A stretch of 64,000 bases of DNA, taken from Ectobius pallidus. Its lineage: Eukaryota; Arthropoda; Insecta; Blattodea; Ectobiidae. The stretch lies in NCBI GenBank assembly GCA_964059195.1, contig CAXKWD010000005.1, forward strand, positions 140,455,686 to 140,519,685, given 5' to 3'. Positions within the stretch are counted from its first letter, which is position 1. Each line of letters starts with the position of its first letter. A program made the translations under genes and the position numbers. A model generated the notes under the pieces. The model was given only the letters and a program-made list of their open reading frames with translations, did not search any database and was not told the origin of the DNA. This document shows, one piece after another, positions 21,735-32,784 of this stretch.

Positions 21735-21895
21735 TTCTTTAAGGCACTGCGCCACAAAACAAGGTCGCTAGTTCGATCTCCTATGAGGTTGCTCTGATTT
21801 CTCAACTGACCTAATCCTTCTGGTGGCATTACGGCCAAGCCTCTAACAACCTCTACCACCTTAACGTTTCGAATGCCTAAATATCTGGGAGATTC
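21735..21895 (+). mobile_element. SINE-A, diverged copy
   Basis: TAAGGCACTGCGCCACAAAACAAGGTCGCTAGTTCGATC (head with B-box-like AGTTCGATCTCC), followed by TTTCTCAACTGACC and a body with CAAGCCTCTAACAACC, follows the order of the 1865 copy. It abuts the left MITE directly. Confidence 0.55.
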
Positions 21896-21896
21896 A

Positions 21897-22455
21897 GGGC
21901 CTGTATGACGACCACCAAATATCATATTTATCTGCCAGGTAGAGAACCTATCTGGAAGTTGGCCAAGAATTGCCAAAATGACAAAATCTGACTGGCAAGA
22001 CAACTTCCAGATAAGCTAGCAGGAGGATGGAGTGGCTGACAAATTTCCAACTGCTAGTTAGGGAAGCTTGGTGGAAACAAGATGGCAGCACTCCGAAGCA
22101 TCCTGGCCACCTGAATTTTAGAATTGATGCCGGAAGATTTAATTTACACAAAAATGTCATTTTAGGCTCACATATGAAAGAAATAGAATTGCACAAATTG
22201 AGTAATGCACTTAAAACGATATGTTCTTGTGTAATTTAATTGTACCAAATACAAATCCGAGCTGCCGTACCTAGCGGACGCCTACCGAACTACAATAAAC
22301 ACACCTCTTTGGTCAACGACCTAAGGATGAGTTTACAACATTTTACTGCATTCTTGCCGATAGCAGTTCAGCGGTGGTATTACAAGACATCTTCTAGTTA
22401 AGCTATCTGGAAGTCACGTATTGGGAGGAATGTCGGCAGGTGCTAATACAGACAC
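21897..22455 (+). mobile_element. Harbinger-like MITE, left copy of an inverted pair
   Basis: Begins GGGCCTGTATGACGACC. Its interior is the reverse complement of 22571-23137 over nearly the whole length (shared blocks: GGATGGAGTGGCTGACAA, CAAGATGGCAG, CATATGAAAGAAATAGAATT, CAAATACAAATCCGAGCTGC). The right end (CTAATACAGACACT) is degraded relative to the other copy's GGGCC terminus. Repeated ACTTCCAGATA motifs lie near both ends. Confidence 0.75.
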
Positions 22456-22570
22456 TCAGTCTCCTAGAAATGTAGGGCCTCCACGCCTTTACTATAGGCC
22501 TACTGTTTACTTTCAATGTCTGACAAAACATTGTTATGCTCCAGATTGGTTATTCCGAATGGAATTCTAA

Positions 22571-23137
22571 GGGCCTGTATTACCACCTGATGACAAATCC
22601 TCCAGATACGTGACTTCCAGATAGCTTAACTGGAAGATGCCGTGTAATACCACCGCTGAACTGCTACCGGCAAGGACGCAGTAAAAATTTGTAAAATGGT
22701 CCTTACCTCGCTGAGCAGAGAGGTGTGTTTGTTGTAGTTCGGTAGTCCTCCGCTAGGTGCGGCAGCTCGGATTTGTATTTGTACAATTAAATTACATAAC
22801 AACATATCGTTTTAAGTGCATTAATCTATTTGTTAAATTCTATTTCATTCATATGTGAGCATAAAATGACAATTTTATGTAAATTAAATCTTCCGGCATC
22901 AGTTCTAAAATGCAGGTGGCAAACAAATTTCGCCGCACTGCCATCTTGTTTCAACCAAGATTCCTAACTAGCAGTTGGAAGCTTGTCAGCCACTCCATCC
23001 TCCTGCTAGCTTATCTGGAAGCTGTCTTGCCAGACAGATTTTGTCAGGAGATCACAATACGCAATTCTTGGCCAACTTCCAGATAGGTTCTCTATCTGGC
23101 AGATAACTATTATATCAGCAGGTCGTCATACAGGGCC
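22571..23137 (-). mobile_element. Harbinger-like MITE, right copy of an inverted pair
   Basis: Ends are GGGCCTGTATTACCACC and GGTCGTCATACAGGGCC, flanked on both sides by TAA (22568-22570 and 23138-23140). A 3-bp TWA duplication with GGGCCTGT-type termini fits PIF/Harbinger MITEs. With the left copy it forms two arms of about 550 bp around a spacer of 115 bp (22456-22570). No coding sequence. Confidence 0.75.
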
Positions 23138-23472
23138 TAAGGAACCTCATATGCACTGCTTGAAGTTTTTCTTTCATTCTTCTTCTCTTTTCTTATCTTA
23201 CTTTCAGTTATCAGACTTAAATTCCGCAATATAAGCCAAAACAGATTTATATTTTTTGCGTTTTCAGTGTGGGTTGTCTTTTGCTTTCCAAAATTAAGCA
23301 GGCTCATGAAAAACTCAAAATGAAAAATGTTATTTATTAATACCACTGGCAAGCTTGGCAATATTACAAAGTTTCTATGACATACTGCAGTATACGGTGC
23401 ATCAATACATAAGAGTTTTGAGGTAATAAAACTGCAAGTCCATGTAATTTTATTCTGTTGCAATGAACTTAC
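23138..23472 (-). other. Intron sequence downstream of the kinase exon
   Basis: Starts on the minus strand with a strong donor GTAAGTTC at 23472-23465. The open frame here only continues because the exon frame runs into the intron. No further exon seen. Confidence 0.5.
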
Positions 23473-23561
23473 CCTGGCTCCTAGAAAGCGAGCTTCCAAC
23501 AGTTCCGCCTTCCTGGGGTCCAGCGCCGGTTGAAAGTGCTCCATCTTCACACCAGCGCCCC
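23473..23561 (-). CDS. Tlk: Tousled-like kinase, N-terminal coding exon (partial gene)
   Basis: An 89-base exon on the minus strand bounded by an acceptor (TTTTTTGCGTTACAG) and a near-consensus donor (CCAGG|GTAAGT). It encodes GAGVKMEHFQPALDPRK followed by AELLEARFLGAR. The LDPRKAELLEARF core matches the conserved N-terminal block of animal Tousled-like kinases (human TLK1/TLK2 have LDPRRQELLEARF). Tlk is a nuclear Ser/Thr kinase that phosphorylates the histone chaperone Asf1 and links chromatin assembly to replication. The ATG inside the exon may be the start codon, as in TLK proteins where this block is close to an initiator Met, or coding may begin in an upstream exon. The exon ends in phase 0. 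Kinase-domain exons should lie at lower coordinates outside the window, so the downstream intron exceeds 23 kb. Confidence 0.75.
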
Positions 23562-25123
23562 CTGTAACGCAAAAAACAAACACTGCGTCAGCATCACAAG
23601 TATTGAAATATGCAGTATAGTAAAATTAACTCCATACCTTGATCTTTGTTCTTTTACAAACCGAATTGACCACAGAAGTGACCGCTCGGGTTCGCATTTC
23701 TTATATTCTATCAGTTGTACGATATCGACAAAATAATATTGATTTCTTAGAATAGAGATGATTGTGCAAACTCGTCTATTTTTAAGTTCCTCCGCTCAGT
23801 CTGTGGCATTAAAATCAAGAAATATCATAACAGTTTGAGACAATATAATAAACTTCTGTTAACCCTTCCCCAAATGACGGAATATCCATCTTCTAATTAG
23901 AAATGCCGTAATTAAAAATTAAGTAGGTACGTCCAGTAAAGAATTTCCCTCTCCACTGGCGAATAATTTAGTGCATCAACTAATTCGCCACGCACATATT
24001 ACCATTTTATCAAGAATGCGTGCTCCTCGTAACGTAATCTTAGTAAACATTTTAAAACTTAAATTACGTTGACTAATGCTGTATTTTTATCAGTAGGGGA
24101 GAATATTAAATTTATTAATCTAACAGCTCATTTTCAAATATAAATCTAATTACCGAAATGACAATTGTTTTATCTATGGCTGAAATAAGTTCTTATAGAA
24201 TGTTTACTGTCCATTAATCTGTATCACCTAAAGCTCTACAACTATAATAAAAATTAGAACATTTAAACCGTCAACATGGGATGTGTTATTTATGTTTTAA
24301 ATAAAGAGACAATAGATAGGCCTATTACAGAGTTACGACTCATCTTAACCCCTTATTTGGCGAGACTCGATTTCTCACACAATACATAAACTCATGCCAG
24401 ACTGAAAAGAAAACAGTTAACACAATGATATGTCCATAGTTTATTTCTTACTTCCTTATTCTGTAATTTATATTAAATTACATTTTTTCCCATTTCTTTT
24501 CAGTCCTTTTATTACAAATTTAAGATCAACTGTATCCTGGATACAGTATAAATTTAAGAGTTAAGGCAATATTGGCGCTTTAAAATGTTTAAATCTTTAA
24601 TTTCTGGATCTGTATGGTCACCTGGATTGCCAGGCAGATGACTTGAATAAAGTATTTCTCTCTCTATTATGCTTGAAGTGAAAACATAAAGAACCTAGCC
24701 TTCACAGAATATAATAAAAAGTGAAATAGGTGTGCTTTTAAAAAAAATCTATACTGATATTACTGTTTTACGCTACCGAAAGTGATGCTTTGATCTATCA
24801 AAAGCAATGCAATGTGTTAATTTAGTTTAATGTATCTAAGCCTTCACAATCTGAATGCTTCGAACATAATTATCATACCACGGAAAACCCCCGGTGAAGC
24901 TGTAGAATACCTACAAATTCGTTTTGATCGACGCCCAGTTGCAAATGTATCAAGTAAAACTAAACCGGGTACAAAATTGATAAAACTCTACCCTTGCTAA
25001 TCAGGAAGAATTCTTATCGAGGAAATGTCATAACTCGAAAGAAAATCAGCTAAACAAATCTCTATCATCAATCTCGCTATTTCTTTAAACATCCACAGGA
25101 TGTTTCTGCTGCCATCTTTTATT
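23562..25123 (-). other. Presumed intron or upstream DNA of Tlk
   Basis: AT-rich, no exon-like island, no recognised repeat. Called intronic only by position upstream of the exon. Confidence 0.4.
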
Positions 25124-25131
25124 CTCTAAGT

Positions 25132-25625
25132 CAGTGATGGGCAAACTTCTAAAAAAGGGCCAAATTACACAAGGCGGGCCGAAATAGTTTACTGTAGTGT
25201 GATTTTGTGCAATTTTCAGAACTATTTTGTCTACTATTTATACGTGAAGAAGTATAAGATGGGTGGAACCGTGGCTGTACTTCCGATAGGTTTTCTTAGT
25301 CCGGTTGCAACTGGAAGATGACCCTCATGAGTGAAGTCAAAGGTCTATTTCTGACACAACTTTTTCGAAGCTTCACTTGCTCACGCACATATGAATATGC
25401 AAATTTGGCGATAACCCTCTGTGCATGAGAAGTCAAAATTTGGAAACTTCATTTCGGTAAGGACTTGTAGAATTCAATAATAAAAGTAATCAAGTTCTGT
25501 TAAAACTCACCATGGAGTCATGTAATAAGAAGAAAAGTAATCGAAAAAGACATATTTATTTCTCCTTTCCTGAACCTCTATGAGGGCCGCAATCTGATCC
25601 ATGGGCAATACTTTGCCCATCACTG
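25132..25625. mobile_element. hAT-type MITE (CAGTGATGGGCAAA ends)
   Basis: Termini CAGTGATGGGCAAA and TTTGCCCATCACTG are exact inverted repeats, flanked by CTCTAAGT (25124-25131) and CTCTAGGT (25626-25633), an 8-bp duplication with one mismatch. 494 bp, no coding capacity. Confidence 0.85.
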
Positions 25626-25633
25626 CTCTAGGT

Positions 25634-27850
25634 AAACCTTAACTCATCTCACTAGGATAAGAAACCGCTTTCCTGGAGACTTCTTTCAGAAAAACAGTCG
25701 TTTAAATTTATTCTGTTTTGAAGCCTGCTAAGAAATTTTAAACTTGTTAACTCTTGGTCAATCACTAAGGGGTCCGCGGTAGCTGACCTCGATCTATGTC
25801 GTGTTTATAAGTTTATATCGTTTTACAATATTAATCACGTGCTGACCGATTAGCCATTTAAATACCGCATCTAATAGAGTTAAAAGTTAGGAATCATTAG
25901 AATAACTACCCTCATCTGTGAACTTTTGTGTGGAATGTTTGTGACAGCACCAATACTTCACCGCTTGAAGAAGTGATCCCAATTCGGATTTCCGTATCAC
26001 TTGCTTTCTGATGACGTTACGTTGATACTAGTGCGAAGGTCAGAATTCAAGCTGCTTAGTACTTACTCATGGAGCTATTTTTAATTAATGGAATCGGCAA
26101 ACACAACATGGTGAAATCTGATACAAGAACCGCGCTAATCAACCAAGGAATTCACCTCGAAGCTTCTGTAATTCAGGCGTAATACACATTGCAATGGAAA
26201 ACTACCGCAAGATACATAACGAAGAAGCCTCGTAATAAATTTTACACCACTAATAGCATTTATGACGAAGCACAAATGCTTTTAAGTATGCATGCCTTTG
26301 CTGATGAATTGTTTCCTAAGTTATTAATTATAGGCTAAAAGTGAAGTTCTCTAAAGTAATCTACATATGATTACAACTACTATTTACTTCACGAGTAGTG
26401 TATTTACTATCTAAGATAATTACCTGCACTATCTACTCTTTCTAACTCGGACAGGCTGTTGCTTTCCGCGGCAAATGACACACATCGCCGAATACTACAA
26501 AGCTGGCGGATTTATTGTAAAACACTCCTATGTATAAATAGACTAAAGATGTGTGAATGATGTAAAAGCGGATGATTGTGCTGTGGCTGTTCTCCCCCGG
26601 CTATGCTCGTACAATACACCCATGTAATGGCTCGCATGCACGCTTTCTTTTAGCCACACATCCAACACATATGCAGTGGACAGGACAGCAATGGCGTCCG
26701 CTACCAAGAACACATAATAAAACTCACAGCTCATAACAAGGCCAATAGCATTACACATTACAAACGCTTCGGATATTTTAAAAACAATTCTGATATGTGA
26801 CACCGATTTTTTTTTGTCGTAGCAACGTAAAACATCTCTGTGATACACGACGTTCTCCATCATAAGCATAGATATGCGATTTTCTCTTCTCACAATCCGA
26901 CATTATTCAACTGTCTGAAGTAAAATCATAATGTGAACAGACTTTTCTCTTTTCAAATTAGAATTTCATTGCATTTCAAATGACAAAAAGTTACATTATG
27001 ATAAACAGAATATAAAATCAAACCATCTAATAAAAAACAAAAATAAGTACAAATATATATGCCTACATTATATATTTTATTGTACAAATGCAAGCGAATA
27101 ATACAAATAAGAATGTGATATAACCCTTCCGATTGAACAGCTCGTATTCGGAGGTGCATTTCATACTAAATAGTAAATATAGCCTAGCTAATAGCAATAA
27201 TAATAATAATAATAATGATAAGAAGAAAAAGAAGAAGAAAGGGATTAGAAAACCAACGGGTAATATAATTTAAATATAATAAAGTTTACTTCACACATCC
27301 CTAATGGTATAATATTTGAACGGCAATGAATCTTTGGGTTCCACAAAATAGATAATATTCCTTGAACTTGCTCAGGGATTGTCCATTGCCATTGAGTAAG
27401 TATAACATTTGGAAAAGATATTTCTTAAATCTGAGTTTGTGAAAGACGTGACCTGCTCCTAACTACCTTCAGAAAATTTCTACAAGCAGATAATGTACAA
27501 AATTTAAACTAAGTTTTCTTAATGTAAGGTAGTTATAAGAGTAATACAAAGCCGTCGATATATTTCGTGTCACATCTCCGAAACTCCAGGGGGAAAAAGT
27601 TTGTACACGTGAAGTTGTGAGAGTATGAAAAGCTGTTGACAGGCTTCGTGTAACATCCCAGGAAAAATATTTGAACCTAAATTTCAGATTTTTCGTTTTC
27701 GAGTAATGGTGGGCACAGTCAGACGTGATGGAAAGACACACATACTGTAGCCTACATGTATTTTCCCGAAAATAGTAATTTTGGACTCAGGTGACCGAAA
27801 AGGGGGCAAGTCTAAATTCAGAATACGTTATTTCCTCTGCCTATAGCACA
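25634..27850. other. Unassigned DNA
   Basis: No supported gene. The 116-codon minus ORF at 26543-26893 has no recognised domain and no clear splice context. An (AAT)n run sits at about 27196-27216. Confidence 0.4.
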
Positions 27851-27852
27851 GT

Positions 27853-27854
27853 TA

Positions 27855-27902
<48 letters not shown>

Positions 27903-27904
27903 AA
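27853..27904. repeat. (GAAA)n microsatellite
   Basis: About 13 tandem GAAA units. A C homopolymer follows at about 27940-27950. Confidence 0.95.
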
Positions 27905-27950
27905 ACATGTACACAATTAAGAGGGGCGGCGTGGAAGCCCCCCCCCCCCC

Positions 27951-28371
27951 AAAATGCTGGCCCATCCTAGCTAATACAAAATTAGTTATGAAAAATCAGA
28001 GAATGAAAATCTACATTAAAAAAACAAAAAACAAAAAACAAACAAACAAAAAACTTTATTGAAGTCATTCGGTATTTTTAAAATTTTTGTGGTATGTGTA
28101 GGCTTACTTTCTGAAAGTTAAAGCAAATCCGCTATCTGATACTGTATTTCAAAACAAGAAAAGAGCGTTTATGTTCAGTACCAGTACGCTTTCCACTTAG
28201 ATATCTGAAGAGCAGAATAGATGATAAGAAAGAAATTAAATTCAAGCAATCCCAGAGACAAGAGTTCTTGTAACGCTTTTTAAATTGTTTATCCTTCCAT
28301 ATTACAATGCGAAATATTTGATATACATTAGGGTTGCAAATTTAATTCAATACAGGGACATTCATTTGATT
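27951..28371. other. Unassigned DNA
   Basis: AT-rich with an A/C-rich low-complexity run near 28018-28050. No feature seen. Confidence 0.4.
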
Positions 28372-29172
28372 AAAAATCTGATGTGAAAGTCACATAACTT
28401 CCTCTGCCCAAATAAAAGTTAGCAGTATTCACATATCCTTGTACAGAATCGCAAGACACAATTTTACGCTAATTATCCTATAAATACCTCTTCTTTCAAT
28501 GATGCGACTAAAAGCGCAGTCTATATAACAAACGTTAAAAAAAAAAAACAAATGACTGCAGACGTTTATTGAACTTTCTGCCGTAAAATATAATTTCCGA
28601 AATTTATCGAATATTTCCCTCAGATACATCTTTACTCTATGCATGGCCAACAATACATCTTTCTCACTTCATATTCATATATAAAATAAGAGGCCGTGAA
28701 AGAGCGCGAATTCAGTTGTTCATCACGTAAGACAAACTTTCTACAAACAGTGGGTGAACAGTGGGTGGCTTGTAACTACCCTCAGAGAATTTTCTCGAAA
28801 AAAATGTTTCAAATAAAAGTTTTAGCTCTTAGTATAAGCAACCTACGTGCAAAATTTAAAGAAAATCGTTAGAGCCGTTTTCGAGAAAATCGCGAAAAAC
28901 GAAAATTTCTTCATGTAAAGTCCCCTTAAAAATAAGAGAAAATAGTCGCCATTCTTATCCTCACATCTTCAGAAGGTACCTGACCCAAATACGAAATTTT
29001 GTTTTCATACGATTTTCCGTTTTGGAGCTAGCTTGTTCACAGATATTTTCCACACAGACACACACACAGACACACAGACACACAGACATGTTTCCAAAAA
29101 TAGTATTCTATTTTGGGGTCGAAAACAATACTTCCTCTACCTATAGTACCTATGGTACGGGCAGAGGAAGTA
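28372..29172 (-). mobile_element. HINE-B, complete copy
   Basis: Left end AAAAATCTGATGTGAAAGTC includes a hairpin (ATGTGA/TCACAT), followed at once by ACTTCCTCTGCCC (28397-28409). The right end is GGGCAGAGGAAGT (29159-29171), its exact inverse. An ACAGACACACAGACAC run at about 29055-29090 lies near the right end. The plan (hairpin, subterminal repeat, body, microsatellite, inverted subterminal repeat) is the same as HINE-A, and fits a Helentron-associated element read on the minus strand. Non-coding. Confidence 0.7.
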
Positions 29173-29410
29173 AAAATACATAGACTCATGGTCCACCTTT
29201 ACATTCTTCTGGTCCACTTGCAGAAAAAAATTTTGCGCCGCCAATTACAACTAACAAGGAAAGTTACTAATTTAAACGTGTCGAATAAAACTTGAGATAC
29301 AAACTCTGTAAAGAAGATTTAAAGTTAATCGAAATGACTTTGTTAGTAAATTGACTTAAGGAATTTATCCCTTAAAGAGAATAGTTCCTAAATCGATTAT
29401 CTAATTTCGT
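29173..29410. other. Unassigned DNA
   Basis: No feature seen. Confidence 0.4.
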
Positions 29411-29431
29411 AACGGTGGGATTTCAATTTTT

Positions 29432-29870
29432 TACTTTCTCGCTTATACGTAGTATAGAGAAAGTATTGTGATCGTGACAAAAATTCGAAGTTGAGATAAC
29501 ACCGGGAGAGCACGTTTCATGAAGCCTAGAAACAGAAAAAAATATTTTTGGAATGACGTCTGTCCGTCTGTCCGTCTGTCCGTCTGTCCGTCTGTCCGTC
29601 TGTCCGTGGACAAGCACAGCGGGTAAACGGTTCATTGTATTTACTTCATTTTTTGAATTAAGGACTTTTTCGAAATTTTGTCGAACCGCCCAGAAATTTA
29701 GTTTTACAACTGAAATATTAAGGGGACTTTTCATGAAAACTTTTTTTAAAAAATTGTTTTTTGAAAAAATGGCTCTAACGATTTTAATAAAAATTTAAAA
29801 TTGTAAAGTCTTATCTATGACTAATAAAATGGCTATATCCGTATTTCCGCAAAAATGACTTAAGGGGCAC
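29432..29870. mobile_element. HINE-C-like repeat with (GTCC GTCT)n
   Basis: Starts with a palindromic TTTACTTTCTC ... GAGAAAGTA pair (29432-29465), then GTGATCGTGACAAAAATTCG, a microsatellite at 29558-29608 and a tail with AAATTTTGTCGAACCGCCC. A shorter relative sits at 47120-47345 (same order, without the microsatellite). The right boundary is approximate. Confidence 0.5.
29558..29608. repeat. (GTCTGTCC)n microsatellite
   Basis: About six tandem octamers. It causes spurious repetitive ORFs on both strands. Confidence 0.95.
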
Positions 29871-30184
29871 TTTACTCGTATCCATTTTCAATTTTTCTAG
29901 ATTATATCCATTACAGTAGGCGATACATGAAAACCTATCACAGTAAAGTTGTAGATAAAGTTAAAATGAACATTTTTTGTTTAACACATTTCTTTGTACA
30001 TTTAATAGATATCAAGATAAAAACGAAATAAGGACAGCTTAAATGCGAATTTCAGAACATAAATGTCAATTAAAATATGAATGACATTTTGTTGCCCCTA
30101 GTAACAAGAAAACTATAGGCCTAATGTACTTATTGTTGTGAAATGCAATCAGTTTAGCTCAGTCGCAATGAACACACTAAAACC
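29871..30184. other. Unassigned DNA
   Basis: AT-rich, no feature seen. Confidence 0.4.
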
Positions 30185-30304
30185 AATTACAGCGAGGTGG
30201 TAGGCCTATGGGCTAACAGGGAAGAGGTCCTGAGTTCAAATCAAACCTCGTGGCCGTCCAAATTGACTTGGGTTTTTCATGGTTCCGTCGTTCTCAAAGG
30301 CAAG
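30185..30304 (+). mobile_element. SINE-B copy
   Basis: GCGAGGTGGTAGGCCTATGG, a B-box-like GAGTTCAAATC, then GGCCGTCCAAATTGACTTGG and TCTCAAAGGCAAG follow the order of the 3440 copy. It runs directly into a hAT end. Confidence 0.6.
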
Positions 30305-30311
30305 TTTTTTA

Positions 30312-30356
30312 CTCATTTTAGAGGTCCTCGGGTTCAAAAAGGTTAAGAAACGCTGA
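30312..30356. mobile_element. hAT MITE right-end fragment
   Basis: TTTTAGAGGTCCTCGGGTTC followed by AAAAAGGTTAAGAAACGCTG matches the last 45 bases of the complete element at 38368-38636. The rest is missing. Confidence 0.7.
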
Positions 30357-30451
30357 TATAGAATAATGTTTCACGCAAACATACTAAACACGTGGTATGA
30401 CCTACATGCAGTTAAAGCGTGCAATATAACCTAAGTAGTAGTAGTAGTAGT

Positions 30452-30911
30452 GGCGAAATTCAAATATAAGTCGCCCCTAAAGCTTCACCATTCGATATTC
30501 ACATTTGCACAGACTGTGTGATGTATTTTGTTTCTGAGCGAAGCAGAGTGACCAACTGCCCTTGTATACTGTTGCTTATAGCTAAATAATGCATAACACT
30601 AACCACATAGTTAAGTGCGCGAAGCGGAGGCGGCAGCCGTAGCGAAGCGCCCTTGCATTTTCGAATAATGTACGATACACTGTTTGTAGGTTTCGAAAAT
30701 GTGGCATATTATATCTCCCGCAAAGTTTGTCAGCCTGCCACCTCTCGTCTAGCGGTAAAACGTCACACCTCCAACGTCCAATCACGAGTTTCTTCATAAT
30801 ACTAGGACAGAAGAATTCGTTAGATCGTGGTATAAAAGAAGCTGCATCGGTGAAGATAGGTTGGGTGGGACCGATTTATCCCAAGGTGCGACTTATATTT
30901 GAATTTTCCCG
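30452..30911. mobile_element. TIR element inserted in a GTA microsatellite
   Basis: The left end has CGAAATTCAAATATAAGTCG and the right end CGACTTATATTTGAATTTTC, inverted over about 20 bases. Both sides are flanked by GTAGTAGTAGTAG runs, so the insertion is in a trinucleotide repeat and the target duplication cannot be measured. An interior block (30580-30730) also occurs inside an unrelated element at 62180-62330. No coding. Confidence 0.7.
30580..30730 (+). repeat. 150-bp block shared with 62180-62330
   Basis: Both copies carry AGCTAAATAATGC, GGAGGCGGCAGCCG and GAAGCGCCCTTGCATTTT, and a GTTTCGAAAATGTGGCATAT end, at over 90% agreement by eye. Confidence 0.8.
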
Positions 30912-31801
30912 TAGTAGTAGTAGGCCTAATACTAATAATATGCAGTTTTACTGTCATTGATTATTATTATTATTGTTATTATTCTTATTATTATTTCACG
31001 GTAAAAGCATTGAACATAAAGATCGACCCTGATGCTTTCCGTTCTAGATACTTCTTAGTTTTATGAAAATGTAATAAGTAGCCTAAAATTTAATTGTCTC
31101 TTTAATGTAATTTTTTCTGTGCTAGCCTTTAACACGTATATGCGAGAAAGTTTGTGCAACGTATTTTTGCACCATTTATTTAGTTATACTGCTTTACCAT
31201 TCATAGACACGCTGATATTTTATTCTGATGTGATTGGATATCTCATTTCAGGACTCCCTGCCATAGACCGTGCCACGGCCTACTGGTTAGAAGTCCCTCT
31301 TTCTACCACTGTCGCGGTCAATTCATGTGGAATTTGTGGACAGAATTAGATAGTTGCAGTTTTTATCGGAGTACTCCAGTTTCTCCTGCGATGTATAAAG
31401 TCACCGATTACTACCTTAGTATTAAATAAAAAATATGGCCTTTGGCTGGGATTCTTACAATGAAAGTACCAAAGCCTTCATACCGAAATCTACAATAGGT
31501 TTACTATAACAAGATTTCCTGGGAAAAGTTTTTAATCATTTTCACTGTAAGGCCCTGGAACTGAGGTGGAAATCCTAACCAATATGATATTAAAGACGTT
31601 CACCTGAAACCACTGCTTCATTATACAGTATAATATGCCACAGAAATCAATGCATGCGTTATTCTACGGCACAACACAAGGATTATCCTTGGAGGAGAAA
31701 GCACGGTAAAGGTATTCGCATCAGGTCCCTTAAGTTCAAATATTTTTCTGTTTGAAAACTGGATGAAATGTTTGATGAGCTTTTCTTCTTCTTCTTCTTC
31801 T

Positions 31802-31846
<45 letters not shown>

Positions 31847-32784
31847 TGGTTGTATCGTCATTCCAAGGTTAAACTTCTCGACAGACCAGCTGGATGAGTA
31901 TCCTACACATGGCGTAAAAATAGCAAAAAGTGATAGCAGGGTATAGTTCCTAGTTAATATAATCTACACATTATTATTAAAGATGTGGTCACAATTTGAA
32001 TTTTTTTGTTAAAAACAGACCATTCCGAATTTTTACATTGAATTATCTGATTTCACACTTTTGGCAGAAGAAATTTGCAAGTTATTGCAAGTAATCTCCC
32101 TGAAGACACGCATTGAATCACCCTTGAAAGAACTTCAGGATAGGAAGAAATAGACGGGTTCGGGAGACAGCCGGTTTTCCCACCTTCAATAATAAAATTA
32201 AAGATTAAATGAAAGTTGGTATTTTTAATATGACCTAATCCTACGACGTATAAATAAAATTGCTGTAAAACGTTCCCGGATGAGATTTTAGCCTAGAAAA
32301 AGGAGGACACACTCTCAGCCGGTTTTCAATCCTGTACCCTTAAGTAGTAAGGCAAGAAACTAAAAACTCATCCACTAAGAAATTATGTTAGGATTTGCAA
32401 AACCCTTCCGGAGACCCGGTAATTCGTAACGGGTTGTGAAGTAAAGGATTACTCGTACGTGCATACTTAATTTCCAATCAGTTCTACTGAAATATTTAGC
32501 TCTTTAAACTACAATTTGCCACAAGCAATATAAGTAATTGTTTAACATTCTCATTCAGAATTAATTGATTGCGGAATCCCATCCTCCAGCTTATCATGGT
32601 CGCCTGTTTATGTACAACAAAGCAATGAGTTGCGTAATGTTTCCGAGCTATGACCGAGGTACTAAATGCCATTGGTAATGATTAACTGCTAAACGCGTAA
32701 TCCCAATACAAGTATCATGCTGCCAACTTTCTAATGAAAAACAAAAACGTATTAATGTTTTGTACTATCGACAAACGAAGAGCA
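30912..32784. other. Unassigned DNA with microsatellites
   Basis: No supported gene. (CTT)n at about 31783-31805 runs into (CT)n at about 31806-31843. Several small ORFs have no recognisable product. Confidence 0.4.
31783..31843. repeat. (CTT)n then (CT)n microsatellite
   Basis: Compound pyrimidine tract of about 60 bases. Confidence 0.95.

Noticed and set aside
23137..23583. A 148-codon single ORF covering the Tlk exon
   Set aside because: Only the 89-base exon between splice sites is conserved; the rest is intron read-through, with low-complexity KKEKKNERK-type sequence.
26543..26893. A 116-codon minus ORF as a possible gene
   Set aside because: No recognised domain, weak start context, AT-rich surroundings and no splice pattern. 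Length alone is within chance for a 64-kb window.
29423..29798. ORFs on both strands with regular repeats (RTDGQTDR and SVCPSVRL)
   Set aside because: Simple translation of the GTCTGTCC microsatellite.
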